In this document: positions 57,009-64,000 of the stretch, in pieces
Layout: the number at the start of each line of letters is the position of its first letter
Position numbering within the stretch: the stretch's first letter is position 1
Assembly: GCF_947487805.1 (NCBI RefSeq)
Contig: NZ_CANKXW010000001.1
Coordinates: 557,501 to 621,500 of the forward strand
Source: an uncultured Tateyamaria sp.
Lineage (GTDB): Bacteria > Pseudomonadota > Alphaproteobacteria > Rhodobacterales > Rhodobacteraceae
DNA: 64,000 bases
Reading direction: 5' to 3'
Translations under genes and position numbers: made by a program
The notes under the pieces: generated by a model
The model's database searches: none
The model's input: the letters and a program-made list of their open reading frames with translations, nothing else
What the model was told of the DNA's origin: nothing

Positions 57009-57301
57009 GTGCCAAGGCAGAACATTACGACGTGATCCGCAAGCCGATCATCACCGAGAAAGCAACGATGGCCTCTGAGGCCAATGCGATTGTGTTCGAA
57101 GTGGCGATGGATAGCAACAAGCCCATGATCAAAGAGGCCGTTGAGGCGTTGTTTGGTGTGAAGGTGAAGGCTGTGAACACGACCATCACGAAGGGCAAAG
57201 TCAAGCGCTTCCGTGGTCAGTTGGGCAAGCGCAAGGACGTCAAAAAGGCGTATGTGACGCTTGAAGAAGGCAACACGATCGACGTGAGCACCGGTCTTTG
57301 A
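57005..57301 (+). CDS. rplW: 50S ribosomal protein L23
   Basis: 98 residues; sits at the tunnel exit and binds trigger factor and [57 protein letters not shown] is the family core. In most bacteria rplB would follow within a few bases; here a terminator and a ~1-kb insertion follow instead. Confidence 0.97.
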   Translation: MSAKAEHYDVIRKPIITEKATMASEANAIVFEVAMDSNKPMIKEAVEALFGVKVKAVNTTITKGKVKRFRGQLGKRKDVKKAYVTLEEGNTIDVSTGL

Positions 57302-57341
57302 TTGGGGCCGAGGGTGACCTCGTGCGTCTGAAATTTTTCGA

Positions 57342-57376
57342 ACCTCGGCTGCGTTAGCGGCCGGGGTTTTTTCTTT
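57342..57376 (+). terminator. Strong intrinsic terminator inside the S10 operon, after rplW
   Basis: ACCTCGGCTGC (57342-57352) pairs with GCGGCCGGGGT (57357-57367): 11 bp including two G-T pairs, 4-nt loop, followed by TTTTTCTTT. It would end transcription after rplW, 40 nt beyond its stop. Confidence 0.9.
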
Positions 57377-57395
57377 GAGTAGCGTAGGCAGAGTT

Positions 57396-57908
57396 ATGGG
57401 GATCAAGCTGTTTTTGTTCGCGCTCTTCGGGTATTTATTCTCTGTCAGCTACAGCTTCGCTGAAGGCGAACAAATGTGTCCACTTGATCGGCGCATTTAC
57501 GAAACGGGCGAATTTGAACTTGTTTTTGCAACACTTTCGAAAAGTGCTCCTGCGCATCAAAGTAGTACGATGCAGCCCTTTTTGATCAAGCATACCCATA
57601 CAGGCATGCAGATATCGGGGCTTATTCGGTATTCTCTGGGTTATAGTTTGCCGCATGTATCACTGGACGAATGCAGTATGGTCGGTGCTGCAAAGCAGGA
57701 CAATTGCAAGGAAGTGTATCTTGGGGTCATCTATACTTTGGACGGTGTAAACACAGCTCCGGGCTATGGGGCTAGTGACGTTACGCCTCCTTTGTTGCTG
57801 ATACCGATGCTTAAACGATTCTTCTATTATCGTGCATGGCAGTTTGCGAACCGCGGAGATCATGTGGTTCTACCAGATGATGTATTGAAATATTCTGGAT
57901 GCCGATAA
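57396..57908 (+). CDS. Secreted orphan protein inserted between rplW and rplB
   Basis: 170 residues. Signal peptide MGIKLFLFALFGYLFSVSYSFAEG, cleavage near residue 22. The mature part has five cysteines (QMCPLDRR, DECSMVG, DNCKEVY, YSGCR), suggesting disulfides. Codons have many A/T third positions (for example ATA, TTA, TAT, AGT), unlike the ribosomal genes on both sides, so it looks acquired. ATG 57396 gives the clean signal peptide; an upstream start would add 7 residues. There is no good ribosome-binding site. I recognise no family; it could be a lineage orphan. Confidence 0.6.
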   Translation: MGIKLFLFALFGYLFSVSYSFAEGEQMCPLDRRIYETGEFELVFATLSKSAPAHQSSTMQPFLIKHTHTGMQISGLIRYSLGYSLPHVSLDECSMVGAAKQDNCKEVYLGVIYTLDGVNTAPGYGASDVTPPLLLIPMLKRFFYYRAWQFANRGDHVVLPDDVLKYSGCR

Positions 57909-58147
57909 ATTTGTATCGTTGATAACCCGCCCGGAACCAAGCCAAAGGCGCCGGGCGAGCGCCTGACCGTTCCGGCGGTCTGGCGCTATGCTAACCGTCC
58001 GCTGCCCGCTGATATCTGGGGATGTGCTTGGCTGCCATTAAGCACTCCGTTCCAGCGTTGCAGCGCCAAACCACGGTCAGGCGCGCTCCCGGCTTGTGTT
58101 GCACGGATTGAAGCGCTCGCTGGCGAAGGAGTTTTGCCTCGATACAC
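57909..58147. repeat. Spacer with a long imperfect inverted repeat before rplB
   Basis: GCCGGG-nnn-GCGCCTGACCGT (57950-57970) is matched in inverse orientation by ACGGTCAGGCGC-nnn-CCCGGC (58073-58093), 18 of 21 positions. The match continues inwards with GGTYTGGCGCT after a short gap. Inside it are hairpins AGCGCC...GGCGCT (57958-57963/57982-57987) and GTGCTT/AAGCAC (58024-58029/58040-58045). It looks like a decayed mobile or MITE-like element, or a large folded RNA. No gene is seen here. Confidence 0.45.
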
Positions 58148-58176
58148 TTGACCCCACCGCCCTGCCTTTATACACG
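58148..58176 (+). promoter_or_regulatory. rplB: Probable sigma-70 promoter for rplB and the second S10 unit
   Basis: TTGACC (58148-58153) is followed 15 nt later by TATACA (58169-58174) or 17 nt later by TACACG (58171-58176). It lies about 135 bp upstream of rplB, after the terminator and the orphan gene, exactly where a replacement promoter is needed. Confidence 0.65.
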
Positions 58177-58190
58177 CACCCATCGGCACT

Positions 58191-58219
58191 GCCCCGGATT
58201 CGTCCGGGGCTTTGTCTTT
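58191..58219 (+). terminator. Attenuator-like hairpin in the rplB leader
   Basis: GCCCCGG (58191-58197) pairs with CCGGGGC (58204-58210), followed by TTTGTCTTT. It stands between the promoter at 58148 and rplB, so unless it is a terminator for upstream transcripts it would act as a leader attenuator; about 100 nt remain to the rplB start. Confidence 0.6.
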
Positions 58220-58311
58220 GTTCGAAAGAACACTTCAAGTCGGGCACCTACGGGGGCCTATAACCAGAGCGGCCCGTGGGTCGCGAGACAGCAAAACGGA
58301 AGACAGCAATC

Positions 58312-59154
58312 ATGGCACTCAAGTCGTATAAGCCGACGACGCCGGGCCAGCGTGGGCTGGTACTGATCGACCGTTCGGAGCTTTGGAAAGGCCGCCCGGT
58401 CAAGTCCCTCACCGAAGGGTTGACCAAGAATGGCGGACGGAACAACACCGGACGGATCACGATGCGCCGCAAAGGCGGCGGGGCAAAGCGTCTCTATCGG
58501 ATCGTCGATTTTCGTCGGAACAAAATGGATGTGGCGGCAACCGTCGAACGCATCGAATATGACCCCAACCGCACCGCGTTCATCGCGCTGGTCAAATACG
58601 CCGACGGCGAGCAGGCATACGTGCTGGCACCGCAGCGTCTGGCCGTCGGGGACAGCATCATTTCGTCGGCCAAGGCCGACATCAAGCCCGGTAACGCGAT
58701 GCCCTTCAGCGGCATGCCCATCGGGACGATCATTCACAACATCGAACTGAAGCCCGGCAAGGGTGGTCAGATCGCGCGTGCCGCCGGCACCTACGCCCAG
58801 TTTGTGGGCCGCGATGGTGGCTACGCCCAGATCCGCCTGTCTTCGGGCGAACTGCGTTTGGTCCGTCAGGAATGCATGGCCACCGTTGGTGCCGTGTCCA
58901 ACCCCGACAACTCCAACCAGAACTACGGTAAAGCGGGCCGCATGCGTCACAAGGGCATCCGCCCAAGTGTTCGTGGTGTCGTTATGAACCCGATCGATCA
59001 CCCGCACGGTGGTGGTGAAGGCCGGACATCGGGTGGTCGCCACCCTGTGTCCCCATGGGGCAAGCCCACAAAGGGTGCCCGCACCCGCAACAAGAACAAA
59101 GCGTCGCAAAAGCTGATCATCCGCTCGCGTCACGCCAAGAAGAAAGGGCGCTAA
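58312..59154 (+). CDS. rplB: 50S ribosomal protein L2
   Basis: 280 residues; needed for subunit joining and peptidyl transfer. [15 protein letters not shown] start, [22 protein letters not shown], and near the C-terminus [31 protein letters not shown], which includes the functionally important His in [11 protein letters not shown] 58312 matches the family start; an in-frame GTG/ATG-like start 12 codons earlier is not preferred. First gene of the second S10 transcription unit. Confidence 0.98.
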   Translation: MALKSYKPTTPGQRGLVLIDRSELWKGRPVKSLTEGLTKNGGRNNTGRITMRRKGGGAKRLYRIVDFRRNKMDVAATVERIEYDPNRTAFIALVKYADGEQAYVLAPQRLAVGDSIISSAKADIKPGNAMPFSGMPIGTIIHNIELKPGKGGQIARAAGTYAQFVGRDGGYAQIRLSSGELRLVRQECMATVGAVSNPDNSNQNYGKAGRMRHKGIRPSVRGVVMNPIDHPHGGGEGRTSGGRHPVSPWGKPTKGARTRNKNKASQKLIIRSRHAKKKGR

Positions 59155-59155
59155 T

Positions 59156-59434
59156 ATGTCTCGCTCTGTTTGGAAAGGCCCGTTTGTCGACAGCTATGTG
59201 CTGAAGAAAGCGGAAGCGTCGCGCGAGTCGGGACGCAACGAAGTCATCAAGATCTGGTCCCGTCGCTCCACCATTCTGCCCCAGTTCGTGGGTCTGACCT
59301 TTGGTGTATATAACGGCCAGAAGCATATTCCCGTGAACGTGTCCGAAGAGATGATCGGCCAGAAGTTCGGTGAATATTCGCCCACGCGGACCTATTACGG
59401 TCACGCCGCTGACAAGAAGGCGAAACGCAAATGA
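59156..59434 (+). CDS. rpsS: 30S ribosomal protein S19
   Basis: 92 residues. [49 protein letters not shown] and [27 protein letters not shown] are the whole family pattern. It sits in the 30S head near S13. Starts one base after the rplB stop and overlaps rplV by 4 bp. Confidence 0.98.
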   Translation: MSRSVWKGPFVDSYVLKKAEASRESGRNEVIKIWSRRSTILPQFVGLTFGVYNGQKHIPVNVSEEMIGQKFGEYSPTRTYYGHAADKKAKRK

Positions 59435-59811
59435 GCAAGGATAAGAATCCACGCCGCGTGGCGGACAATGAAGCGATGGCGAAGACACGCATGCTGCGTA
59501 CCTCTCCGCAAAAGCTGAACCTGGTCGCCCAGATGATCCGTGGCAAGAAGGTGGACAAGGCCCTGACGGACCTCACCTTCTCGAAAAAGCGGATCGCGCA
59601 GGACGTCAAGAAGTGCCTGCAATCGGCCATCGCCAATGCTGAAAACAACCACAACCTGGATGTGGACGAGCTGATCGTCGCAGAAGCCTGGGTTGGCAAG
59701 AACCTGACCATGAAACGTGGGCGCCCCCGGGCGCGCGGCCGCTTCGGCAAGATCATGAAGCCGTTCGCTGAAATCACGATCAAAGTGCGTCAAGTCGAGG
59801 AGCAAGCCTGA
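59431..59811 (+). CDS. rplV: 50S ribosomal protein L22
   Basis: 126 residues; its beta-hairpin lines the exit tunnel and is a site of macrolide resistance, with the tip [26 protein letters not shown] typical of wild type. [28 protein letters not shown] opens the folded part; the first ~16 residues are a short extension. Overlaps rpsS and rpsC. Confidence 0.97.
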   Translation: MSKDKNPRRVADNEAMAKTRMLRTSPQKLNLVAQMIRGKKVDKALTDLTFSKKRIAQDVKKCLQSAIANAENNHNLDVDELIVAEAWVGKNLTMKRGRPRARGRFGKIMKPFAEITIKVRQVEEQA

Positions 59812-60518
59812 TGGGAAATAAAGTCAATCCGATTGGCATGCGCCTTCAGGTGAACCGCACCTGGGACAGCCGCTGGTATGCCGACACGAAGGACTACGGA
59901 GATCTTCTGCTGGAAGACCTGAAAATCCGTGAGTTCATCAAGAAAGAGTGTCATCAGGCCGGTGTTGCCCGTGTGATCATCGAACGTCCGCACAAAAAGT
60001 GCCGCGTCACGATCCACACAGCGCGCCCTGGTGTCATCATCGGCAAGAAAGGTGCAGACATCGAAGGTCTGCGCAAGAAGCTGGCCAAGCTGACCGACAG
60101 CGAGCTGCACCTCAACATCGTTGAAGTGCGCAAGCCCGAGCTGGACGCAGCCCTGGTGGGTGAAAGCATTGCACAACAGCTGGAGCGCCGGGTGTCTTTC
60201 CGCCGCGCCATGAAACGTGCCGTGCAGAACGCCATGCGTATGGGTGCCCTGGGCATCCGTGTGAACGTCGCGGGCCGCCTTGGCGGTGCCGAGATCGCGC
60301 GGACCGAGTGGTATCGCGAGGGCCGCGTGCCCCTGCACACCCTGCGGGCCGACATCGATTACGCACACGTCGAGGCGACGACTGCCTATGGTATCATCGG
60401 GATCAAGACTTGGATCTTCAAAGGTGAAATCATGGAGCACGACCCCCAGGCGCGTGACCGTAAAGCACAAGAACTCCAGGATGGTCCTGCGCCCCGTGGC
60501 GCTGGTGGCCGTCGCTAA
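59811..60518 (+). CDS. rpsC: 30S ribosomal protein S3
   Basis: 235 residues; forms part of the mRNA entry channel. [44 protein letters not shown]-domain [31 protein letters not shown], and C-terminal [52 protein letters not shown] are characteristic. ATG shares a base with the rplV stop (TGATG). Confidence 0.98.
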   Translation: MGNKVNPIGMRLQVNRTWDSRWYADTKDYGDLLLEDLKIREFIKKECHQAGVARVIIERPHKKCRVTIHTARPGVIIGKKGADIEGLRKKLAKLTDSELHLNIVEVRKPELDAALVGESIAQQLERRVSFRRAMKRAVQNAMRMGALGIRVNVAGRLGGAEIARTEWYREGRVPLHTLRADIDYAHVEATTAYGIIGIKTWIFKGEIMEHDPQARDRKAQELQDGPAPRGAGGRR

Positions 60519-60532
60519 AGGAGGGCATTTAG

Positions 60533-60946
60533 ATGCTTCAACCAAAGCGTACCAAGTTCCGTAAGCAGTTTAAGGGCTCGATCAAGGGCAAGGCAAAGGG
60601 CGGGTCCGACCTGAACTTTGGCACCTACGGCCTGAAGGCTCTGGAACCAGAGCGGGTCACGGCCCGTCAGATCGAAGCCGCGCGTCGTGCGATGACGCGT
60701 CACATGAAACGTCAGGGCCGGGTCTGGATCCGGATCTTCCCCGATGTTCCAGTGACCGCCAAACCGATCGAAGTGCGGATGGGTAAAGGTAAGGGCTCGG
60801 TCGACCGGTGGGCGGCCAAGGTCAAACCCGGCCGCGTGATGTTCGAGATCGACGGCGTGAATGACGACATCGCGCGCGAAGCTTTGCGTCTGGCGGCGAT
60901 GAAGTTGCCGATCAAGACACGCGTGGTCGTTCGCGAGGACTGGTAA
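60533..60946 (+). CDS. rplP: 50S ribosomal protein L16
   Basis: 137 residues; contacts tRNA near the peptidyl-transferase centre. [82 protein letters not shown] core, ending [22 protein letters not shown] is 8-14 nt ahead. rpmC would normally follow immediately; here 1.7 kb intervenes. Confidence 0.98.
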   Translation: MLQPKRTKFRKQFKGSIKGKAKGGSDLNFGTYGLKALEPERVTARQIEAARRAMTRHMKRQGRVWIRIFPDVPVTAKPIEVRMGKGKGSVDRWAAKVKPGRVMFEIDGVNDDIAREALRLAAMKLPIKTRVVVREDW

Positions 60947-61038
60947 GCTGATTGCGCCCCATCGGGGCGCAATCCGTGCGCGGCAGGGTATTTGCCATAG
61001 GCAAATGCACGAGAGCGGCACCCGGTAGAGATTAAGAG

Positions 61039-61075
61039 CCCCCGGCGTGAGAGCGTCGGGGGTTGTTGTTTTTCC
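61039..61075 (+). terminator. Intrinsic terminator after rplP
   Basis: CCCCCGGCG (61039-61047) pairs with CGTCGGGGG (61054-61062): 9 bp with one G-T pair, 6-nt loop, followed by TTGTTGTTTTT. This ends the second S10 unit about 90 nt after the rplP stop. Confidence 0.9.
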
Positions 61076-61088
61076 GCACCTGTTCGAA

Positions 61089-61118
61089 TTGTAGAAAAAT
61101 ACTTCAAAACTGTAGATA
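61089..61118 (+). promoter_or_regulatory. Weak promoter candidate for the small membrane protein gene
   Basis: TTGTAG (61089-61094), 18-nt AT-rich spacer, TAGATA (61113-61118), in a locally AT-rich stretch right after the rplP terminator. Confidence 0.4.
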
Positions 61119-61204
61119 AATCGAAATCATCTTGTCGCGGCGGTCGGGAACTGACTACAAGCGGAGCCAGGAGCTCAAACATCATTCTATAGCGAGGAAT
61201 GGGC

Positions 61205-61384
61205 ATGGAGTTCTGGACTACCCTTAGAGAAGCAGAGTTGAACCTGTTCTTTATGTCGGGCAGCGGATTAGGTGCCTTGCTGCTGGCGGTCGTGGCCTTG
61301 GCCGTCGTTTTGCGCAGTCGCCGAGGCCAAAGCTTGACTGCTTTGCTCAAAGCATTGCCAACATCTCGTAAAAGCAGCGATTGA
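61205..61384 (+). CDS. Small single-pass membrane protein, unknown
   Basis: 59 residues, MEFWTTLREAELNLFFMSG followed by a glycine/alanine/valine-rich helix GSGLGALLLAVVALAVVLRSRRG (about 18-40) and a basic C-terminal tail. GAGGA is 6 nt before ATG 61205, better than the in-frame ATG at 61199. A promoter-like site and a terminator upstream mark it as its own unit. It is too short to assign to a family, and it may be lineage-specific. Confidence 0.5.
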   Translation: MEFWTTLREAELNLFFMSGSGLGALLLAVVALAVVLRSRRGQSLTALLKALPTSRKSSD

Positions 61385-61786
61385 ATTTTGCCCAGCTGGG
61401 CAACCAGCCCGGCCAGCGCCCGTCCGACCTCCCCCCGGAGGGCGGGCGCTATGTCGATGCCTGTTCTGAACGGTTGTGCTGCGCTTGTCGGTGAGGGATC
61501 TCTTAGTTCAGATGCCCTCCAGGTCGGTCGGGCGCTGACTCGCTTCTGAGGTGGTGCAAAGTGCATAGGCGCGGAATCAAGGCCGCAGGCCGCCGCGCCA
61601 TCGACAGGCCACCCCCGGGCCTGTCGATTGGGTGATGTCTGCGCGTCGCTCGACCGAAAGATGTGTTTGGCTGCCATAAAGTGCTGCAGAACCAGTGTTG
61701 GATCGACAGACCGTGGCCATTCAATGGCGCGGCTCGGGGCATCGGTCGGATGGGTACGCTGAGCAGCGAATTCACACCCTACGGCT
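61385..61786. other. Intergenic region with palindromes, no gene recognised
   Basis: Palindrome TTGCCCAGCTGGGCAA sits at 61388-61403. ATCGACAGGCC (61600-61610) and GGCCTGTCGAT (61618-61628) form a perfect 11-bp hairpin. Near 61652-61677 there is a block GATGTG-y-TTGGCTGCCAT-w-AAG also found at about 58021-58043 in the other S10 insertion. Reading frames here are broken and look like remnants. Confidence 0.45.
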
Positions 61787-62407
61787 CTAATCCCAACCGT
61801 AGTTAAAGCTCACCGACACCCGCTCGTCCTCGGCCATGTTCATCGGGACCTCGTGGCGCAGCCAGCTTTCCCATAGCAGCACATCCCCCACGGACGGCTT
61901 GGCATAAAAGAACTGGCGCAATTCTTCGGGTGCATCGTTCGTTCGCCCGGGAGAGGCCATCATCATAGGCAGGCGGGGATCTTCGAGCTTCAGCGCCGAA
62001 GTCCCTTCGGGCATCGCCACGTAGGTCGTGCCGGAGATCACCGAGTGCGGATGGATATGGCCTGTGTGGATGCCGCCCTCGGGCAGGATGTTGATCCAGA
62101 TGCTGTCCAGCTTCAGCGCCTTGTCGCCGAGGTCAAAGGCCAAGTCGTGTGCAAAGGCGGCGACGTGGGCGTCGAGTGCCTTGACCAGATCGGCGAAGAT
62201 CGGGAAGCGCCAGGGCAGGTCGTCAAGCGACGCATAGGACGTGTAGCCGGGATAGCCTTGCGCCTCGCACCAGTCATGGCCAGCTTCGTCATCCTCGGCG
62301 ATAGCATAACAGTGTTGCTCCAGAGCGTCCGGATCAACCTTGGGGGCGAACTCGGACAGGGGCGCGTGGTAGAGGCGGGTGGCGAATAGCGATGTGATGG
62401 TACTCAT
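61787..62407 (-). CDS. 2-oxoglutarate/Fe(II)-oxygenase-like protein, TIGR02466 family
   Basis: 206 residues. LFATRLYHAPL start, a metal motif in GGIHTGHIHPHSVISGTTYVAMPEG (His about 123-127) and the closing VGDVLLWESWLRHEVPMNMAEDERVSVSFNYGW, which give the His-x-x...His/Arg pattern of the double-stranded beta-helix oxygenase family annotated TIGR02466. ATG 62407 gives the family-length protein; the frame is open for 66 further codons upstream without support. On the opposite strand to the S10 operon, inside the rplP-rpmC insertion. Substrate unknown. Related genes occur in marine bacteria and cyanophage-like contexts, from memory only. Confidence 0.78.
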   Translation of the reverse strand: MSTITSLFATRLYHAPLSEFAPKVDPDALEQHCYAIAEDDEAGHDWCEAQGYPGYTSYASLDDLPWRFPIFADLVKALDAHVAAFAHDLAFDLGDKALKLDSIWINILPEGGIHTGHIHPHSVISGTTYVAMPEGTSALKLEDPRLPMMMASPGRTNDAPEELRQFFYAKPSVGDVLLWESWLRHEVPMNMAEDERVSVSFNYGWD

Positions 62408-62538
62408 GAGATTGGATGTAGTCGACCGAGCCCCCGTTTGCGACATGAAATTAACGGGATGCGTATCCAGATGTTGTGGGTCATCATGCACCCGGGCGCA
62501 GACCCGTCGCACCCACGTTTTTCTTTGTGGCAAAGGGG

Positions 62539-62567
62539 TTGCCATAAGCGCGGTGCGCCCATATACG
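62539..62567 (+). promoter_or_regulatory. rpmC: Sigma-70 promoter for rpmC and the third S10 unit
   Basis: TTGCCA (62539-62544), 17-nt spacer, TATACG (62562-62567). The -10 is identical to that of rpsL. Start would be about 62574, 73 nt before rpmC. It lies upstream of the divergent oxygenase start as well. Confidence 0.82.
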
Positions 62568-62646
62568 GCCCCTCTATTCACCCACTCCACGGGAATCGGT
62601 GTCACGTCTTTGGCGGCACCCTCGTGATGTTGAAAGGAAAAAGGCG

Positions 62647-62847
62647 ATGAACGCCCAGGAACTTCGGGATAAAACCCCGGACCAGCTGCGTGATGAGCTG
62701 GCCAATCTGAAGAAAGAAGCCTTCAACCTGCGTTTCCAGCAGGCCACAGGTCAACTTGAGAACCCGGCGCGTCTGCGCTCGGTCCGTCGTGATGCTGCGC
62801 GTGTCAAGACGATCCTCAACGAACAAGCCGCCAAAGCGGCCGAATAA
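62647..62847 (+). CDS. rpmC: 50S ribosomal protein L29
   Basis: 66 residues; two-helix protein near the tunnel exit. [59 protein letters not shown] pattern, complete. ATG 62647 has AAAGG closely upstream; the frame runs on upstream but only this start gives L29. First gene of the third S10 unit. Confidence 0.97.
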   Translation: MNAQELRDKTPDQLRDELANLKKEAFNLRFQQATGQLENPARLRSVRRDAARVKTILNEQAAKAAE

Positions 62848-62859
62848 GGAGAGCACGAA

Positions 62860-63090
62860 ATGCCCAAGCGTATCCTGTCTGGCGTCGTGACCTCCGACGC
62901 AAACGCACAAACAGTCACCGTGTCCGTCGAGCGCCGCTTTACGCATCCGGTTCTGAAGAAGACCATTCGTAAGTCCAAGAAATACCGGGCGCACGATGAA
63001 AAGAATGCCTTCAAGGTTGGTGACGCCGTTCGCATCATTGAATGCGCACCGAAATCGAAGACAAAACGCTGGGAAGTGCTGGAGGCGTAA
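62860..63090 (+). CDS. rpsQ: 30S ribosomal protein S17
   Basis: 76 residues. [47 protein letters not shown], then [23 protein letters not shown]: the OB-fold and the C-terminal hairpin of S17. AAGGAGAG upstream. Twelve bp after rpmC. Confidence 0.97.
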   Translation: MPKRILSGVVTSDANAQTVTVSVERRFTHPVLKKTIRKSKKYRAHDEKNAFKVGDAVRIIECAPKSKTKRWEVLEA

Positions 63091-63168
63091 GCCGCCGGCG
63101 CTTTCGCGCATTAATCGAAACCCTGGGGATCTGGCACGCATCGCCCCCCAAAGGTCGGGAGAAACCAA

Positions 63169-63537
63169 ATGATCCAGATGCAAACCAACCTGGATGTTGC
63201 TGACAACAGCGGCGCGCGCCGTGTGCAGTGCATCAAGGTTCTGGGTGGTTCCAAGCGTAAGTACGCATCCGTCGGCGACATCATTGTCGTCTCGGTCAAG
63301 GAAGCCATCCCACGTGGTCGCGTAAAGAAAGGTGACGTCCGCAAGGCCGTCGTCGTACGCACCGCCAAAGAAGTTCGTCGTGACGATGGCACCGCCATCC
63401 GTTTCGACCGCAACGCCGCCGTCATCCTGAACAACAATAACGAGCCCGTGGGTACACGTATCTTTGGCCCGGTTGTGCGCGAATTGCGTGGCAAGAACTT
63501 CATGAAAATCATCTCGCTGGCGCCGGAGGTGCTCTAA
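63169..63537 (+). CDS. rplN: 50S ribosomal protein L14
   Basis: 122 residues. [57 protein letters not shown] is the L14 signature region; the C-terminus ends [16 protein letters not shown] ahead of the start. A 78-bp gap after rpsQ has no visible feature. Confidence 0.98.
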   Translation: MIQMQTNLDVADNSGARRVQCIKVLGGSKRKYASVGDIIVVSVKEAIPRGRVKKGDVRKAVVVRTAKEVRRDDGTAIRFDRNAAVILNNNNEPVGTRIFGPVVRELRGKNFMKIISLAPEVL

Positions 63538-63538
63538 G

Positions 63539-63844
63539 ATGGCTGCGAAACTGAAAAAAGGCGACAAGGTCGTCGTGCTGACCGGCAAGGACAAGGGCAA
63601 AGAGGGTACAATCTCTTCCGTTGATCCCAAGTCGAACAAGGCAGTGGTCGATGGCATCAACATCGCCATCCGCGCCACCCGTCAGACCCAGCAAAGCCAG
63701 GGCGGCCGCATCCCCAAAGCGATGCCGGTTGATCTGAGCAACATCGCGCTGCTGGATGCAAATGGCAAACCCACGCGCGTTGGTTTCAAAATGGACGGCG
63801 ACAAGAAAGTCCGCTTTGCCAAGACAACAGGGGACGTGATCTGA
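63539..63844 (+). CDS. rplX: 50S ribosomal protein L24
   Basis: 101 residues. [27 protein letters not shown] is the KOW motif; [27 protein letters not shown] follows. Starts one base after the rplN stop; stop overlaps rplE. Confidence 0.97.
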   Translation: MAAKLKKGDKVVVLTGKDKGKEGTISSVDPKSNKAVVDGINIAIRATRQTQQSQGGRIPKAMPVDLSNIALLDANGKPTRVGFKMDGDKKVRFAKTTGDVI

Positions 63845-64000
63845 TGCTCGACACTGCAAACTACACCCCCCGTCTGAAAACGCAGTACGTGGACACCATC
63901 CGCGCCGCGATGAAGGAAGAGTTCGGCTACAAGAACGACATGCAGATCCCGCGTCTGGACAAGATCGTTCTGAACATCGGCTGTGGTGCCGAAGCCGTGC
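63844..64000 (+). CDS. rplE: 50S ribosomal protein L5, N-terminal part
   Basis: Open at the right edge (52 residues seen). [52 protein letters not shown] is the L5 N-terminus, which binds 5S rRNA. ATG overlaps the rplX stop. Confidence 0.96.
   Translation, partial: MLDTANYTPRLKTQYVDTIRAAMKEEFGYKNDMQIPRLDKIVLNIGCGAEAV

Noticed and set aside
60712-61677. 321-codon minus-strand frame from the rplP-rpmC insertion into rplP
   Set aside because: It overlaps rplP, a terminator and the small membrane protein gene on the other strand; the sequence is low complexity without a motif, although its first codons coincide with the shared repeat block.

Overview
The window is GC-rich, tightly packed alphaproteobacterial chromosome. 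It most resembles a marine Rhodobacteraceae (roseobacter-group) genome. The family-level clues are: the tail of rpoC at the left edge and the str/S10 ribosomal operons at the right; a pcaCHG protocatechuate dioxygenase cluster; a soxBDAG sarcosine oxidase operon; a 661-residue RpoD next to dnaG; a RibB protein with a decayed GTP cyclohydrolase II domain (RibBX type); and an nrdR-ribD-ribE-ribBX-ribH-nusB backbone. No genus is assigned.

Layout. 1-1216: end of rpoC. 1295-3035 (minus): pcaC-pcaH-pcaG. 3214-7172 (plus): aldehyde dehydrogenase, Tm-1-like protein, then a Tat-exported intradiol-dioxygenase-like protein overlapping a six-helix, two-heme ferric-reductase-like membrane protein. 7165-15849 (minus): glycogen operon glgB-glgC-glgA-glgX-pgm, next to an alpha-glucosidase (15977-17590) behind a LacI-type operator. 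17791-22732: a PilJ-domain protein, a probable CcsR/cuckoo-type small RNA on the minus strand, a three-gene oxidoreductase cluster and a small membrane protein. 22733-25229 (minus): TadG/TadE/TadE-like pilus genes. 25527-33519: glutamate dehydrogenase, a secreted SGNH-like protein, soxBDAG and a small secreted protein. 33562-39511: dnaG, rpoD, an HlyU-family protein, YjbQ and two tandem secreted paralogues. 39640-48857: nrdR and the riboflavin genes plus nusB, interrupted by a minus-strand capsule module (kpsS, wza, kpsC). 48949-50616: an EamA transporter and a glycosyltransferase. 50698-64000: rpsL-rpsG-fusA-tuf and the S10 operon up to the start of rplE.

How it works together. About 49.7 kb of housekeeping and metabolic genes separates rpoC from rpsL, which are neighbours in many bacteria. 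The S10 operon is cut twice: between rplW and rplB (terminator, secreted orphan gene, structured spacer, new promoter, attenuator-like hairpin) and between rplP and rpmC (terminator, small membrane protein, reverse-strand 2OG-Fe(II) oxygenase, new promoter). It therefore probably runs as three transcription units. The least ordinary candidates are the Tat-intradiol/heme-b pair, the CCUCCUCCC-loop RNA, the fragmented S10 operon, and the alternating C5/G5 tracts ahead of nrdR.
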